A program made the position numbers and the translations under genes. The notes under the pieces were generated by a model that worked only from the letters and a program-made list of their open reading frames with translations, was not told the DNA's origin and ran no database searches. Source: VRUE01 sp036376915 (lineage in GTDB: Bacteria > Actinomycetota > Thermoleophilia > Solirubrobacterales > 70-9). From it: a stretch of 64,000 nt of DNA. The first letter of the stretch is position 1, and each line of letters starts with the position of its first letter. The DNA is taken from the NCBI GenBank assembly GCA_036376915.1, contig DASUZK010000102.1, positions 39,718 through 103,717 on the forward strand. Reading direction: 5' to 3'. Below, piece by piece: positions 36,432-43,633 of the stretch.

Positions 36432-37676
36432 ATGAGAGAAGTGACCCAGCCGGTAAGGGCCCGGGGGACGATGCCGTCAGCGGTAGCAGTGGTCGCTGCG
36501 CTGGTTGCGTTGCTCGCCTTTGCGCCCGTTGCCTCGGCCACCAGCGACCCGCTCGCCAGCGGTACGACGAGCATCACCCTCAACAAGGGCCTGTTCAAGA
36601 AGCTGAAGAAGAACGGCGTGAAGGTGCTCAAGGTGAGCCCCGCCACGGTCAAAAACCGCACCGTGAAGCTGCCCGTCAGCGGCGGCTCGCTAGACCCGAC
36701 CACAGGCGCCGGCACGGTCGAACACAGCGGCGGCATCAAGTTCAAGCGCGGCAAAAAGACCGCCACGGTCAACACCCTGGTGCTCGAATCCGCAACGTCC
36801 TCGCTGAAAGCCAAGGTCGCTGGAAAGACGATGAAGCTCGCGTCGGTAAAGGGCTATACCTTCACCCGCAACGGCTTCGGCACGAACGTCAGCATCACGG
36901 CCCTGAAGCTCACCGGAAAGGCCGCGAAGCAGCTGAACAAGAAGCTCGGCTTCACCGGCAAGAAGAAGAACAAGCAGGGCAAGAAGGTGCCCGTCAAGCC
37001 GCTGTTCAAGGGCAACCAGACCCTCGGCAGCTGCGCCAGCGAAACCCAGCCGAAAACGGTCGCGGTGCTGGCTGGGGGCAACACCAACCTCACACTCAGC
37101 CCGGCAGCGCTTCAGAAACTCGCGCGCGTCGGCCCGCCCCCCGGCGAAACCGAAGGCCCGTTCGCGGTCAAACTCGGAATCGTCCCGCCGACCACGCTGG
37201 TCAGCGCCGGCCCGCCGCCGACGCTCGGCTTCCCGATCAGCGGCGGCACGATCGCGCCCGATGGGAACGGGGGAATCGTGCAGCACACCGGCGGGATCAC
37301 GCTGACCCAGAACCTCGAAGCCGTCGGTAAAGGGGTAACGACCCTGACGATGTCCAACATCTGGCTCGACCTGGGAGCAAAGACGGCGACCGTCGAAGTG
37401 ACGATCGAAAACCCGAAAACCCCGGAAGCCAACCTCGGCAACCTGGGCCGCTCCTCGATCGCCGACATTCAGCTGACGGGGGCGACGATCACGTCGAACC
37501 CGCTCACCCACACGGTGAGCGTCCAGAACGGAACGGCCACGCTGCAGGCCGTGACCGCCGAGACGCTGAACTCGGTGTTCATCACGCCGATCGAAAAAGC
37601 GACCGCGGAACCGCAGGAAAAATTCGCAGCGGGCGACCCGCTGGGAAGCTTCTCCTTCACGGTGACGACGCAGTAA
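36432..37676 (+). CDS. Secreted HtaA-like two-domain protein
   Basis: 414 residues from ATG, with GGAGG eight bases before it. Signal peptide ends near ASATSD (residue ~37). Two homologous modules follow: module 1 has LPVSGGSLDPTTGAGTVEHS and module 2 has FPISGGTIAPDGNGGIVQHT, the recurring pattern of HtaA domains, which bind heme in corynebacteria. Between them is a Lys-rich stretch (KKKNKQGKKVPVKP). No sortase motif or C-terminal membrane helix is seen, so it is probably released or held by charge. Heme binding is not assured; key ligands cannot be judged by eye. Glu is mainly GAA, as in potD. A strong terminator follows. Confidence 0.8.
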   Translation: MREVTQPVRARGTMPSAVAVVAALVALLAFAPVASATSDPLASGTTSITLNKGLFKKLKKNGVKVLKVSPATVKNRTVKLPVSGGSLDPTTGAGTVEHSGGIKFKRGKKTATVNTLVLESATSSLKAKVAGKTMKLASVKGYTFTRNGFGTNVSITALKLTGKAAKQLNKKLGFTGKKKNKQGKKVPVKPLFKGNQTLGSCASETQPKTVAVLAGGNTNLTLSPAALQKLARVGPPPGETEGPFAVKLGIVPPTTLVSAGPPPTLGFPISGGTIAPDGNGGIVQHTGGITLTQNLEAVGKGVTTLTMSNIWLDLGAKTATVEVTIENPKTPEANLGNLGRSSIADIQLTGATITSNPLTHTVSVQNGTATLQAVTAETLNSVFITPIEKATAEPQEKFAAGDPLGSFSFTVTTQ

Positions 37677-37697
37677 CGGCACCTCCCAGAGGAGCAG

Positions 37698-37730
37698 AGA
37701 GGGCGGCCTACAGGCCGCCCTCTTTCTTTG
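37698..37730 (+). terminator. Rho-independent terminator of the HtaA-like gene
   Basis: Perfect 11-bp stem AGAGGGCGGCC (37698-37708) with its complement at 37713-37723, loop TACA, followed by TTCTTTG. Same stem sequence as the terminator at 1377-1407. Confidence 0.88.
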
Positions 37731-37776
37731 CCCAAGCTTCAACAGCCGATCGGGGCCCCGGGCCTGCGCGCTTGCA

Positions 37777-37846
37777 AAGGCCTTGGGTATCGACTCGCCG
37801 GACACTCAGCGCGAAGCGCGTCCGCCGAGTCGATACCCAAGGCCTT
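37777..37846. repeat. Perfect 21-bp inverted repeat with inner hairpin
   Basis: Arms 37777-37797 and 37826-37846 are exact complements (AAGGCCTTGGGTATCG plus five bases). The 28-base spacer contains GCGC-GAA-GCGC and GGAC...GTCC pairings. It ends six bases before the stop of the minus-strand decarboxylase gene and follows the terminator of the plus-strand gene, so it probably acts on the minus strand. Confidence 0.8.
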
Positions 37847-37851
37847 AATAC

Positions 37852-38799
37852 CTAGTCGGAAGCCCCGGCCAGCCGGTCGACGCCCGACCGCTCGATCGTC
37901 ATCCGCAAGCCGTCGAGCAACTCGACGGCCGGCTCCCAGCCGAGCAGGTCGCGGGCGCGGGCGATGTCGGGACGGCGCTGCTGCGGATCGTCAACCGGCA
38001 GCGGCTCGAAGACGATCTCCGAGCGCGACTCGGTCACCTCGATCACCTTCTTGGCCAGTTCGAGCAGGGTGAACTCGTCGGGATTGCCGATGTTGACCGG
38101 CGAGTGGGCGTCGGACTCCGCCAGGGCGACGATGCCGCGGATCAGGTCGTCGACGTAACAGAAGCTGCGGGTCTGCTCGCCCTCTCCGAAGACGGTCAGC
38201 GGCCGGTCCTCGAGCGCCTGGCGCATGAAGGTCGGGATCGCCCGGCCGTCGTGCGCGCGCATGCGAGGGCCGTAGGTGTTGAAGATGCGGACGATCGAGG
38301 TGTCGACCCCCTGCTGGCGGTGGTAGGCCATCGTCAGAGCCTCGGCGTAGCGCTTCGCCTCGTCGTAGACCCCGCGCGGGCCGATCGGGTTGACGTGCCC
38401 CCAGTAGTCCTCGGTCTGGGGGTGGACCTCGGGGTCGCCGTAGACCTCGCTGGTAGAGGCGAGCAGGAAGCGGGCACGCTTGAACTTGGCCACCCCGAGC
38501 ATGTGGTGGGTTCCGTGGGAGCCGACTTTGAGCGTGTGCAGCGGCAGCCGCAGGTAGTCGATCGGGCTCGCGGGCGAGGCCAGGTGGTAGACGAAGTCGA
38601 CGTCCTCGGGAATGTCGACGTGCTCGGTGATGTCGATGTTGCGGAACTCGAAGGCCGCGTCGCGGATGTGCTCGATGTTCTGCAGCGAGCCGGTCTCGAG
38701 GTTGTCGACGCAGATCACCCGGTGGCCCTGGCCGAGCAGGTAATCGCAGAGATGGGAGCCGAGAAAGCCGGCGCCGCCGGTGACCACGCAGGTGCTCAT
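37852..38799 (-). CDS. UDP-glucuronate decarboxylase (extended SDR epimerase family)
   Basis: 315 residues. Nucleotide loop VVTGGAGFLGSHLC, NAD-specific Asp in CVDNLETG, catalytic triad pieces STSEVYGDP and GVYDEAKRYAEAL (YxxxK), and the UXS-typical RIFNTYGPRM and RSFCYVDDLIRGI. The SPASPIDY segment and Glu of ASTSEVYG are those of UXS rather than of GalE. Converts UDP-glucuronate to UDP-xylose for surface polysaccharide. ATG 38799 gives MSTCVVTGGAG. Confidence 0.9.
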   Translation of the reverse strand: MSTCVVTGGAGFLGSHLCDYLLGQGHRVICVDNLETGSLQNIEHIRDAAFEFRNIDITEHVDIPEDVDFVYHLASPASPIDYLRLPLHTLKVGSHGTHHMLGVAKFKRARFLLASTSEVYGDPEVHPQTEDYWGHVNPIGPRGVYDEAKRYAEALTMAYHRQQGVDTSIVRIFNTYGPRMRAHDGRAIPTFMRQALEDRPLTVFGEGEQTRSFCYVDDLIRGIVALAESDAHSPVNIGNPDEFTLLELAKKVIEVTESRSEIVFEPLPVDDPQQRRPDIARARDLLGWEPAVELLDGLRMTIERSGVDRLAGASD

Positions 38800-38974
38800 C
38801 GTCGCTGATGCTATCGGCAGCTCTGGGGAACGAGCCTGCAAGGCAGATCCATGCAATTTGCGAGCTACCGGCCCGACCACTCGTCCAGAAGGGGGGAGAA
38901 CCCGTCTCCGTTGCTCCCTTTCGCTTGGCATGTTTGCACTACGTAACTGAACCGATGCAGGGGAGCTCAGCGGA

Positions 38975-40285
38975 TTGAGGGAGCGGGAGTCGACTGCGAT
39001 GCGGGGAGTGCGGCTGGAGCCGACCGGGGCCGCGCGGCCGGAAACGGACGCGGCCCGCAAGCGAGCCGCCGTGGAGATGATCGCCCGCCACGAGCGCGCG
39101 CTGAAACGGACCGCGCGGCGCTTCTCGCTCGACGCGGAAGACGCCGACGACGCCTATCAGCGAGCCCTGGAGATCGTCCTCACCAAAGCGCCGACGACGG
39201 ACCCCCGGGAACTGATCCGATGGACGCAGACGGTGATCAGGCACGAGGCGCTTGCCGTGCGCGAGAGCCGCGAAAGACTGCTCGGGTTCCACGCCCCCCG
39301 CGAGGGCGCCCCGGATCCGCTGGCGTCGATCCCGGCCGAGGGCAGCGAGCCCGGAGAGCAGGCCGAGCGACGTGAGGCCGTCGCCCGCACTCGCGAGGCA
39401 CTGCAGGCGCTGAAGCCGGCGGAGCTGCGGGCCTTGAGCCTGCTGGCCAGCGGCTACTCCTACGTCGAGATCGGCGAGATAACGGGCTTTAGCCGGACGA
39501 AGATCAACCGGGTCCTGGCTGAGGGGCGCAACAGATTCCGCGCTCTGCTCTCCAGCAGTGAGGATGGCAGCCGCTGCCGCGAGCTGGGGCCGCTGCTCTC
39601 GGCCTTCTGCGACGGGGAGGCGAGCCCGGGCGACGCCGCGACGGTGCGCGAGCATCTGCGAGCCTGCGCGCGCTGTCGCTCGACCATGCGCGCCTACCGG
39701 GCCGCGCCGCGGATCGCGGCCGCGCTGGCGCCGGCGTTCCCGCCCTCTCGTTCCCTGCTCGAACGAGCTCACGATGCGCTCGCCGGGATCGCCTCGCGCC
39801 TGCCCGGTATGGGCGGTGGCGCCGAGTCCGCCACCCAGATGGGCGCGGCGGGCAGCGCCGGCGGTATCGGCGTGACAGGCCTCGCCAAGCTCTTGGCGCT
39901 CTGCGCAGGCGCCGCCGGGACCGCCACGGCTTGCATCGCCACCGGAGCGCTCCCAGGTCTCCCTGCCGACGCCGACCCGCCACCCCGCTCGGCAATCGAA
40001 CGGGCGGCGGATCGCCCGAGGGCCGCGACGGTCGAGTACGAGCCGACACAGCCACTCGCGCCGCGGCCTGACCCCCCAGCCAAGCGGGAGCCGAAGGACC
40101 AGGCTGGGGAGGCGAGCGCCGACGTTGCGGCAACCCCAACGGGCGCAGTCGAGTACGAAGCTCCGTCGCCGGTCGAACCCCCGCCGCCGGTCGAAGCTCC
40201 GTCGCCGGTCGAACCCCCGCCGCCACCCGAAAGCGTCGCCACGCCTCCGTCGAGCGGCTCCTCCGCTGGAGAGTTCGGCCCATGA
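38975..40285 (+). CDS. ECF sigma factor fused to anti-sigma zinc-finger, membrane helix and Pro-rich tail
   Basis: 436 residues from TTG 38975 (GGGGAG nine bases before); ATG 38999 is the alternative. Residues ~34-105 are sigma region 2 (HERALKRTARRFSLDAEDAD, YQRALE), and ~138-192 region 4 with the helix-turn-helix GYSYVEIGEITGFSRTKINR. Residues ~200-243 form a zf-HC2 domain with H227-xxx-C231-xx-C234 and an upstream C201 or C212. A hydrophobic segment lies at ~297-325, then ~105 residues rich in Pro/Glu. So sigma factor, anti-sigma-like switch and a probable membrane anchor are in one chain, as in a few described ECF groups. The stop overlaps the start of the next gene (ATGA), a secreted protein that may be partner or target. 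Confidence 0.85.
   Translation: MRERESTAMRGVRLEPTGAARPETDAARKRAAVEMIARHERALKRTARRFSLDAEDADDAYQRALEIVLTKAPTTDPRELIRWTQTVIRHEALAVRESRERLLGFHAPREGAPDPLASIPAEGSEPGEQAERREAVARTREALQALKPAELRALSLLASGYSYVEIGEITGFSRTKINRVLAEGRNRFRALLSSSEDGSRCRELGPLLSAFCDGEASPGDAATVREHLRACARCRSTMRAYRAAPRIAAALAPAFPPSRSLLERAHDALAGIASRLPGMGGGAESATQMGAAGSAGGIGVTGLAKLLALCAGAAGTATACIATGALPGLPADADPPPRSAIERAADRPRAATVEYEPTQPLAPRPDPPAKREPKDQAGEASADVAATPTGAVEYEAPSPVEPPPPVEAPSPVEPPPPPESVATPPSSGSSAGEFGP
40165..40236. repeat. 36-bp tandem coding repeat in the Pro-rich tail
   Basis: Two near-exact units containing GAAGCTCCGTCGCCGGTCGA followed by ACCCCCGCCGCC, encoding EAPSPVEPPPPV twice. Likely length-variable between strains. Confidence 0.7.
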
Positions 40286-42339
40286 AGCGACAGCCCACGT
40301 CAGGTGCAACGCGTTACGGCTCTCTCGGGGCCGTAACGCGTTGCACCTTGGCCTGGACGGGGTTCGTTGCGGGCCTGATCCTCGCAGCGGGCTCGGCAGT
40401 GCCGGCCGGAGTCGAAGCCAGTGAGTTGCAGCCGCTCGATCTGCGCGTCGATGGCGGCGAGGAAAAATGGCACGCCGGAACGAGCTTTGCCCTGCGCTGG
40501 ACCAATCCGACGGCAGGAGCGGGTTCGCCGATCGCGGCTGTCCATCACCGCCTCCTCGCCCCTGACGGTCGCACCCTGACCGAAGGGGAAATCGGTTGGG
40601 CTGCCACCTCGATCCAGCGCCTGAGCGTCCCGGCGATACCCGGCGCCTACGTCGCCGAAGTGTGGCTGGAGGACGCGTCGGGGGCGGAGGGGGCTCCAGC
40701 CATCGCCACGCTCCGCTTCGACAACGCCGCGCCGGGGCGGGTGGACCCCCAGCCGGTCTCCGGCTGGCTCTCCCGCAACGAGCTGCCCTTCACCCTCCGC
40801 CTCGGCCGGTCCGCCGGCCCCGAGCCGCTCTCCGGCATCCGCGGCTACGCGGTCTCGATCGACCGAGCCCCCGGCGGAAGCCCGTGCGCCGATCGGCATG
40901 CCTGCAGCGAGACCGAGACCGACCTGCGCGGCGGGGCGGATGAAGACGCGCTGCGGATCGACGAGCTCTCCGAAGGGACGAGCTACGTTCACGCGGTCGC
41001 CGTCTCGGGGTCCGGGATGCACTCGACGGAGGTTGGCTCCACGGTGCTGCGCGTCGACAAGACAGACCCGCGAACGAGTCTCTTCGGCATTCCCGACGGT
41101 TGGTCGAACCGGCCGCTGACGCTCACCGCCAAAGCAACCGACGGCGAGTCCGGGATGCTGCCCGACGGTGCCGGAGGGCCTTTCACGGCGATCCGGGTCG
41201 ACGGTGGGTCGCCGGTCGCCGCGCCCGGCGACTCCGTCACCGCCACCTCGATCGAGTCCGGTGTCCACTCGATCGCCTACTACGCCCGCGACGCGGCAGG
41301 CAACGTAGCCGATGGCGGCAAGCTCAACGGCCGTCAGAACCACGAGCCGGAAACGACGGTGGCTCGCATCGACCGTGAGGCGCCCAGGCTTGCCTTCGCC
41401 AACTCCCAGGATCCCGACGACCCGGAGAGGATCGAGGCGCGCGTTGGCGACTCGCTCTCCGGCATCGACCCGAGCCGCGGGCAGATCTCGGTCCGCCCGC
41501 TCGGGTCGGACGAGCGCTTCACGGCTCTCCAAACCGAGGTCGACGGCGACGTCCTCCGCGCCCACTGGGACTCCGACGCCCACCCGCCCGGCGAGTACGA
41601 GTTCCGCGCCACCGCCTACGACCGGGCCGGCAACGAGACCTCGACCTCGAGTCGCGGCAACGGCACGCCGATGCGCCTCGCCGCACCGCTCAAGGTCTCG
41701 ACGACTCTCCGTGCCGGCTTTGGCCGCCGGAGCGTCGAAAAGCAGCGAACCGTCCGCTACGGACAGGGCGTCCTCTACGGCGGCCGGCTGCTCGCGGGGC
41801 GGCGGACGCCGCTGGCGGGAGCACCGGTGCGCGTGATCGAGCGGTTCGCGGGCGAGTCCGGGGTGCCGGAGCGGGTGACGACGGTGCGGACCACGGTCAG
41901 TGGCGAGTTCTGGGTTCGTCTCACCCCGGGACCGGGTCGCGAAGTCGTGGCGCTGGCGGCGGCGACGGCGACCCTGCGTGGCGCGAACAGCAAGCCGTTG
42001 AGGCTGGAAGTCCGCGCCGGCCTGCAGCTGAGCGTCTCCGCTGCCGTCGCCGAGGTCGGCGGCCGCCCGGTCCTCTTCCGCGGCCGGGTCTTCTCCCGCG
42101 GCGCCGGGATCCCGGCCGAGGGCAAGGCCGTGCAGCTCCAGTTCCGCCTCGCCGGGCTGCCCTGGAGCGAGTTCCGCACGATCCGCACCGACGGGCACGG
42201 CCGCTTCCACTACGCCTACCGCTTCGCCGACGACGACAGCCGCGGCGTGCGCTTCCGGTTCCGCGCCTTCGCCCCGGCCCAAGCCGGCTGGCCGTTCAAG
42301 CCAGCCGGCTCGGCGCCGGTGCTGGTCGTCGGGCGTTAG
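40282..42339 (+). CDS. Large secreted protein with Ig-like/fibronectin-like modules
   Basis: 685 residues. N-terminal hydrophobic segment LAWTGFVAGLILAAGSAVPA (residues ~23-42) as signal or anchor. The rest is beta-rich with several repeated-looking modules: HHRLLAPDGRTLTEGE, SIAYYARDAAGNVADGG and EFRATAYDRAGNETSTSS are typical of Ig-like repeats in bacterial surface proteins, and the last ~180 residues hold two carboxypeptidase-regulatory-like units (VTTVRTTVSGEFWVRLTPGP, FRTIRTDGHGRFHYAYRF). Cysteines only in GGSPCADRHACSE. The ATG overlaps the sigma-factor stop (ATGA), so the two are co-translated. A perfect 18-bp hairpin lies just after the start codon and may limit translation. Ligand unknown. 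Confidence 0.85.
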   Translation: MKRQPTSGATRYGSLGAVTRCTLAWTGFVAGLILAAGSAVPAGVEASELQPLDLRVDGGEEKWHAGTSFALRWTNPTAGAGSPIAAVHHRLLAPDGRTLTEGEIGWAATSIQRLSVPAIPGAYVAEVWLEDASGAEGAPAIATLRFDNAAPGRVDPQPVSGWLSRNELPFTLRLGRSAGPEPLSGIRGYAVSIDRAPGGSPCADRHACSETETDLRGGADEDALRIDELSEGTSYVHAVAVSGSGMHSTEVGSTVLRVDKTDPRTSLFGIPDGWSNRPLTLTAKATDGESGMLPDGAGGPFTAIRVDGGSPVAAPGDSVTATSIESGVHSIAYYARDAAGNVADGGKLNGRQNHEPETTVARIDREAPRLAFANSQDPDDPERIEARVGDSLSGIDPSRGQISVRPLGSDERFTALQTEVDGDVLRAHWDSDAHPPGEYEFRATAYDRAGNETSTSSRGNGTPMRLAAPLKVSTTLRAGFGRRSVEKQRTVRYGQGVLYGGRLLAGRRTPLAGAPVRVIERFAGESGVPERVTTVRTTVSGEFWVRLTPGPGREVVALAAATATLRGANSKPLRLEVRAGLQLSVSAAVAEVGGRPVLFRGRVFSRGAGIPAEGKAVQLQFRLAGLPWSEFRTIRTDGHGRFHYAYRFADDDSRGVRFRFRAFAPAQAGWPFKPAGSAPVLVVGR
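40303..40347. repeat. 18-bp perfect hairpin inside the 5' coding end of the secreted protein
   Basis: Arm GGTGCAACGCGTTACGGC at 40303-40320, loop of nine bases, exact complement at 40330-40347. It begins 21 bases after the start codon and encodes part of the N-terminal cytoplasmic leader (SGATRYGSLGAVTRCTL). Could be an inserted palindromic element or a translation-control hairpin. Confidence 0.85.
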
Positions 42340-42671
42340 CCGACTGGCAGGAGGTCGACGGCCTTGCGTACGCGCTGCTCGAGCTCGTCGCGGTTGCGCT
42401 TGAGGGCGCTGGTGGCCTGCTTGCGGGCGGTCGCGCCGCGGCGTTCGGCGCGCTTGACCTCGCGGCGGAGCTGGGTGCGGTAGGTCTTGAGCTGCTTCTC
42501 GGCGGCTTTGCGACCGCTGAACGGCTCGACCAGCTCGCCGACGCGGTCGGTGACGGTGAGGACGGCGCCGACCGGGAGGTCGAGGGCCGGGGTCGTGCCG
42601 GCACGTTTCGCCGAGGCTTTCGCCGTCGTGCCGGTCGAGTTGCTGTTGCTGCTCTTGCTCTGCGTTGCCAT
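42336..42671 (-). CDS. Small basic helical protein of unknown function
   Basis: 111 residues from ATG 42671. Ser/Thr/Lys-rich disordered N-terminus (SKSSNSNSTGTTAKASAKR), a short hydrophobic-polar segment PVGAVLTVTDRVGELVEPFS, then a long basic helix KAAEKQLKTYRTQLRREVKR continuing to residue ~105. This composition resembles phasin-like or heparin-binding/nucleoid-type proteins; I cannot assign one. Its stop shares two bases with the stop of the convergent secreted-protein gene, so the two transcripts overlap unless terminated. Confidence 0.8.
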   Translation of the reverse strand: MATQSKSSNSNSTGTTAKASAKRAGTTPALDLPVGAVLTVTDRVGELVEPFSGRKAAEKQLKTYRTQLRREVKRAERRGATARKQATSALKRNRDELEQRVRKAVDLLPVG

Positions 42672-42777
42672 GAAGAGGGAATCCCTTTCGGTATGCGGTT
42701 TCCTGCCTGAGGTTCGCGAGTGTAGCGAACGTATGTTCTCCGCGAACACCCGTTCTTAACCGCTTGGCCGCGTCGGG

Positions 42778-43599
42778 TTACTCGGCCGAGCGCGCGATCA
42801 TCAAACCGCGCTCGCCGGCGGCGGCTGCAATCGGGTAGCGGGCGGCGAGGCCGAGGCGTGCATCCTCGGGGGCGAGATCGCCGAAGGCGACCCGGCCGCC
42901 GGCCTCGCGCACGATCAGCTGAGCCGCCGCCGCGTCGACGGATCGGCAGGGCCGGAGGCTGAGCATCGCGTCGAGGCGCCCGGCGGCGACGTAGGACGTG
43001 GTGATCGCGATCGAGCCGACGACGCGCAGGCGGTAGACCCGGTCCGAGAGCGCCTCCAGCGCCGCGAGGGCGCGCGCCGGCTCGGCCGCCTCGAGGCCGA
43101 GCAACTCCAGCTTGTCGCGGTCGGCGGCGACGTGAATCGGCGCGGCGCCGAGCGTCGCGCCCTCTCCGCGGCGGGCGGCGAACTCCTCGCCCGCGCCGAA
43201 GTCGAAGACGTAGCCGAACTCAACCTCCGCCATCGAGTCCCCGGTCGCCACGGCGATGCTGAGGCTGTGCGAGGGAAGCGTGCGGCGGGCGTTGAGCGAG
43301 CCGTCGATCGGGTCGATCACGACGCGGGCCGGGCCGCCCGACCCGAACGTCACCTCGCCCCGCTCCTCGGAGACGGCGACGAACGAGGCGCCCTGCGCCG
43401 CCAGGGCCTCGAGCTCGGCGAAGACCTCATCCTCGCAGCGGCGGTCGATGACCAGGGTCCGGTCGCCCCCCTCGCCGACCCCCTCGTAGTCGGTGCGCGC
43501 CTCGGTCCCATGCACCTCGTCGAAGATCGCCCGTTGCGCCGCGACCACGCGACGGCAGATTCCCAGCCAGTCTGCGGAGAAAACGTCCACCGAGGCCAT
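42778..43599 (-). CDS. Inositol monophosphatase family protein
   Basis: 273 residues from ATG 43599. Metal sites of the IMPase superfamily: Glu in VAVSEERGE, then DPIDGSLNARR (usual DPLDGTxNF, here with Ser and Ala), and a C-terminal Asp in SVDAAAAQLIVREAGG. The substitution of the usual WD by SVD suggests a substrate other than inositol phosphate, for example PAP or fructose-bisphosphate. Mg-dependent phosphatase in the cytosol. Divergent from the broken helicase gene, with 34 bases between starts. Confidence 0.85.
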   Translation of the reverse strand: MASVDVFSADWLGICRRVVAAQRAIFDEVHGTEARTDYEGVGEGGDRTLVIDRRCEDEVFAELEALAAQGASFVAVSEERGEVTFGSGGPARVVIDPIDGSLNARRTLPSHSLSIAVATGDSMAEVEFGYVFDFGAGEEFAARRGEGATLGAAPIHVAADRDKLELLGLEAAEPARALAALEALSDRVYRLRVVGSIAITTSYVAAGRLDAMLSLRPCRSVDAAAAQLIVREAGGRVAFGDLAPEDARLGLAARYPIAAAAGERGLMIARSAE

Positions 43600-43633
43600 C
43601 CTATGGAGGCCGCGCACTCGCTAGCGTTGGAGC

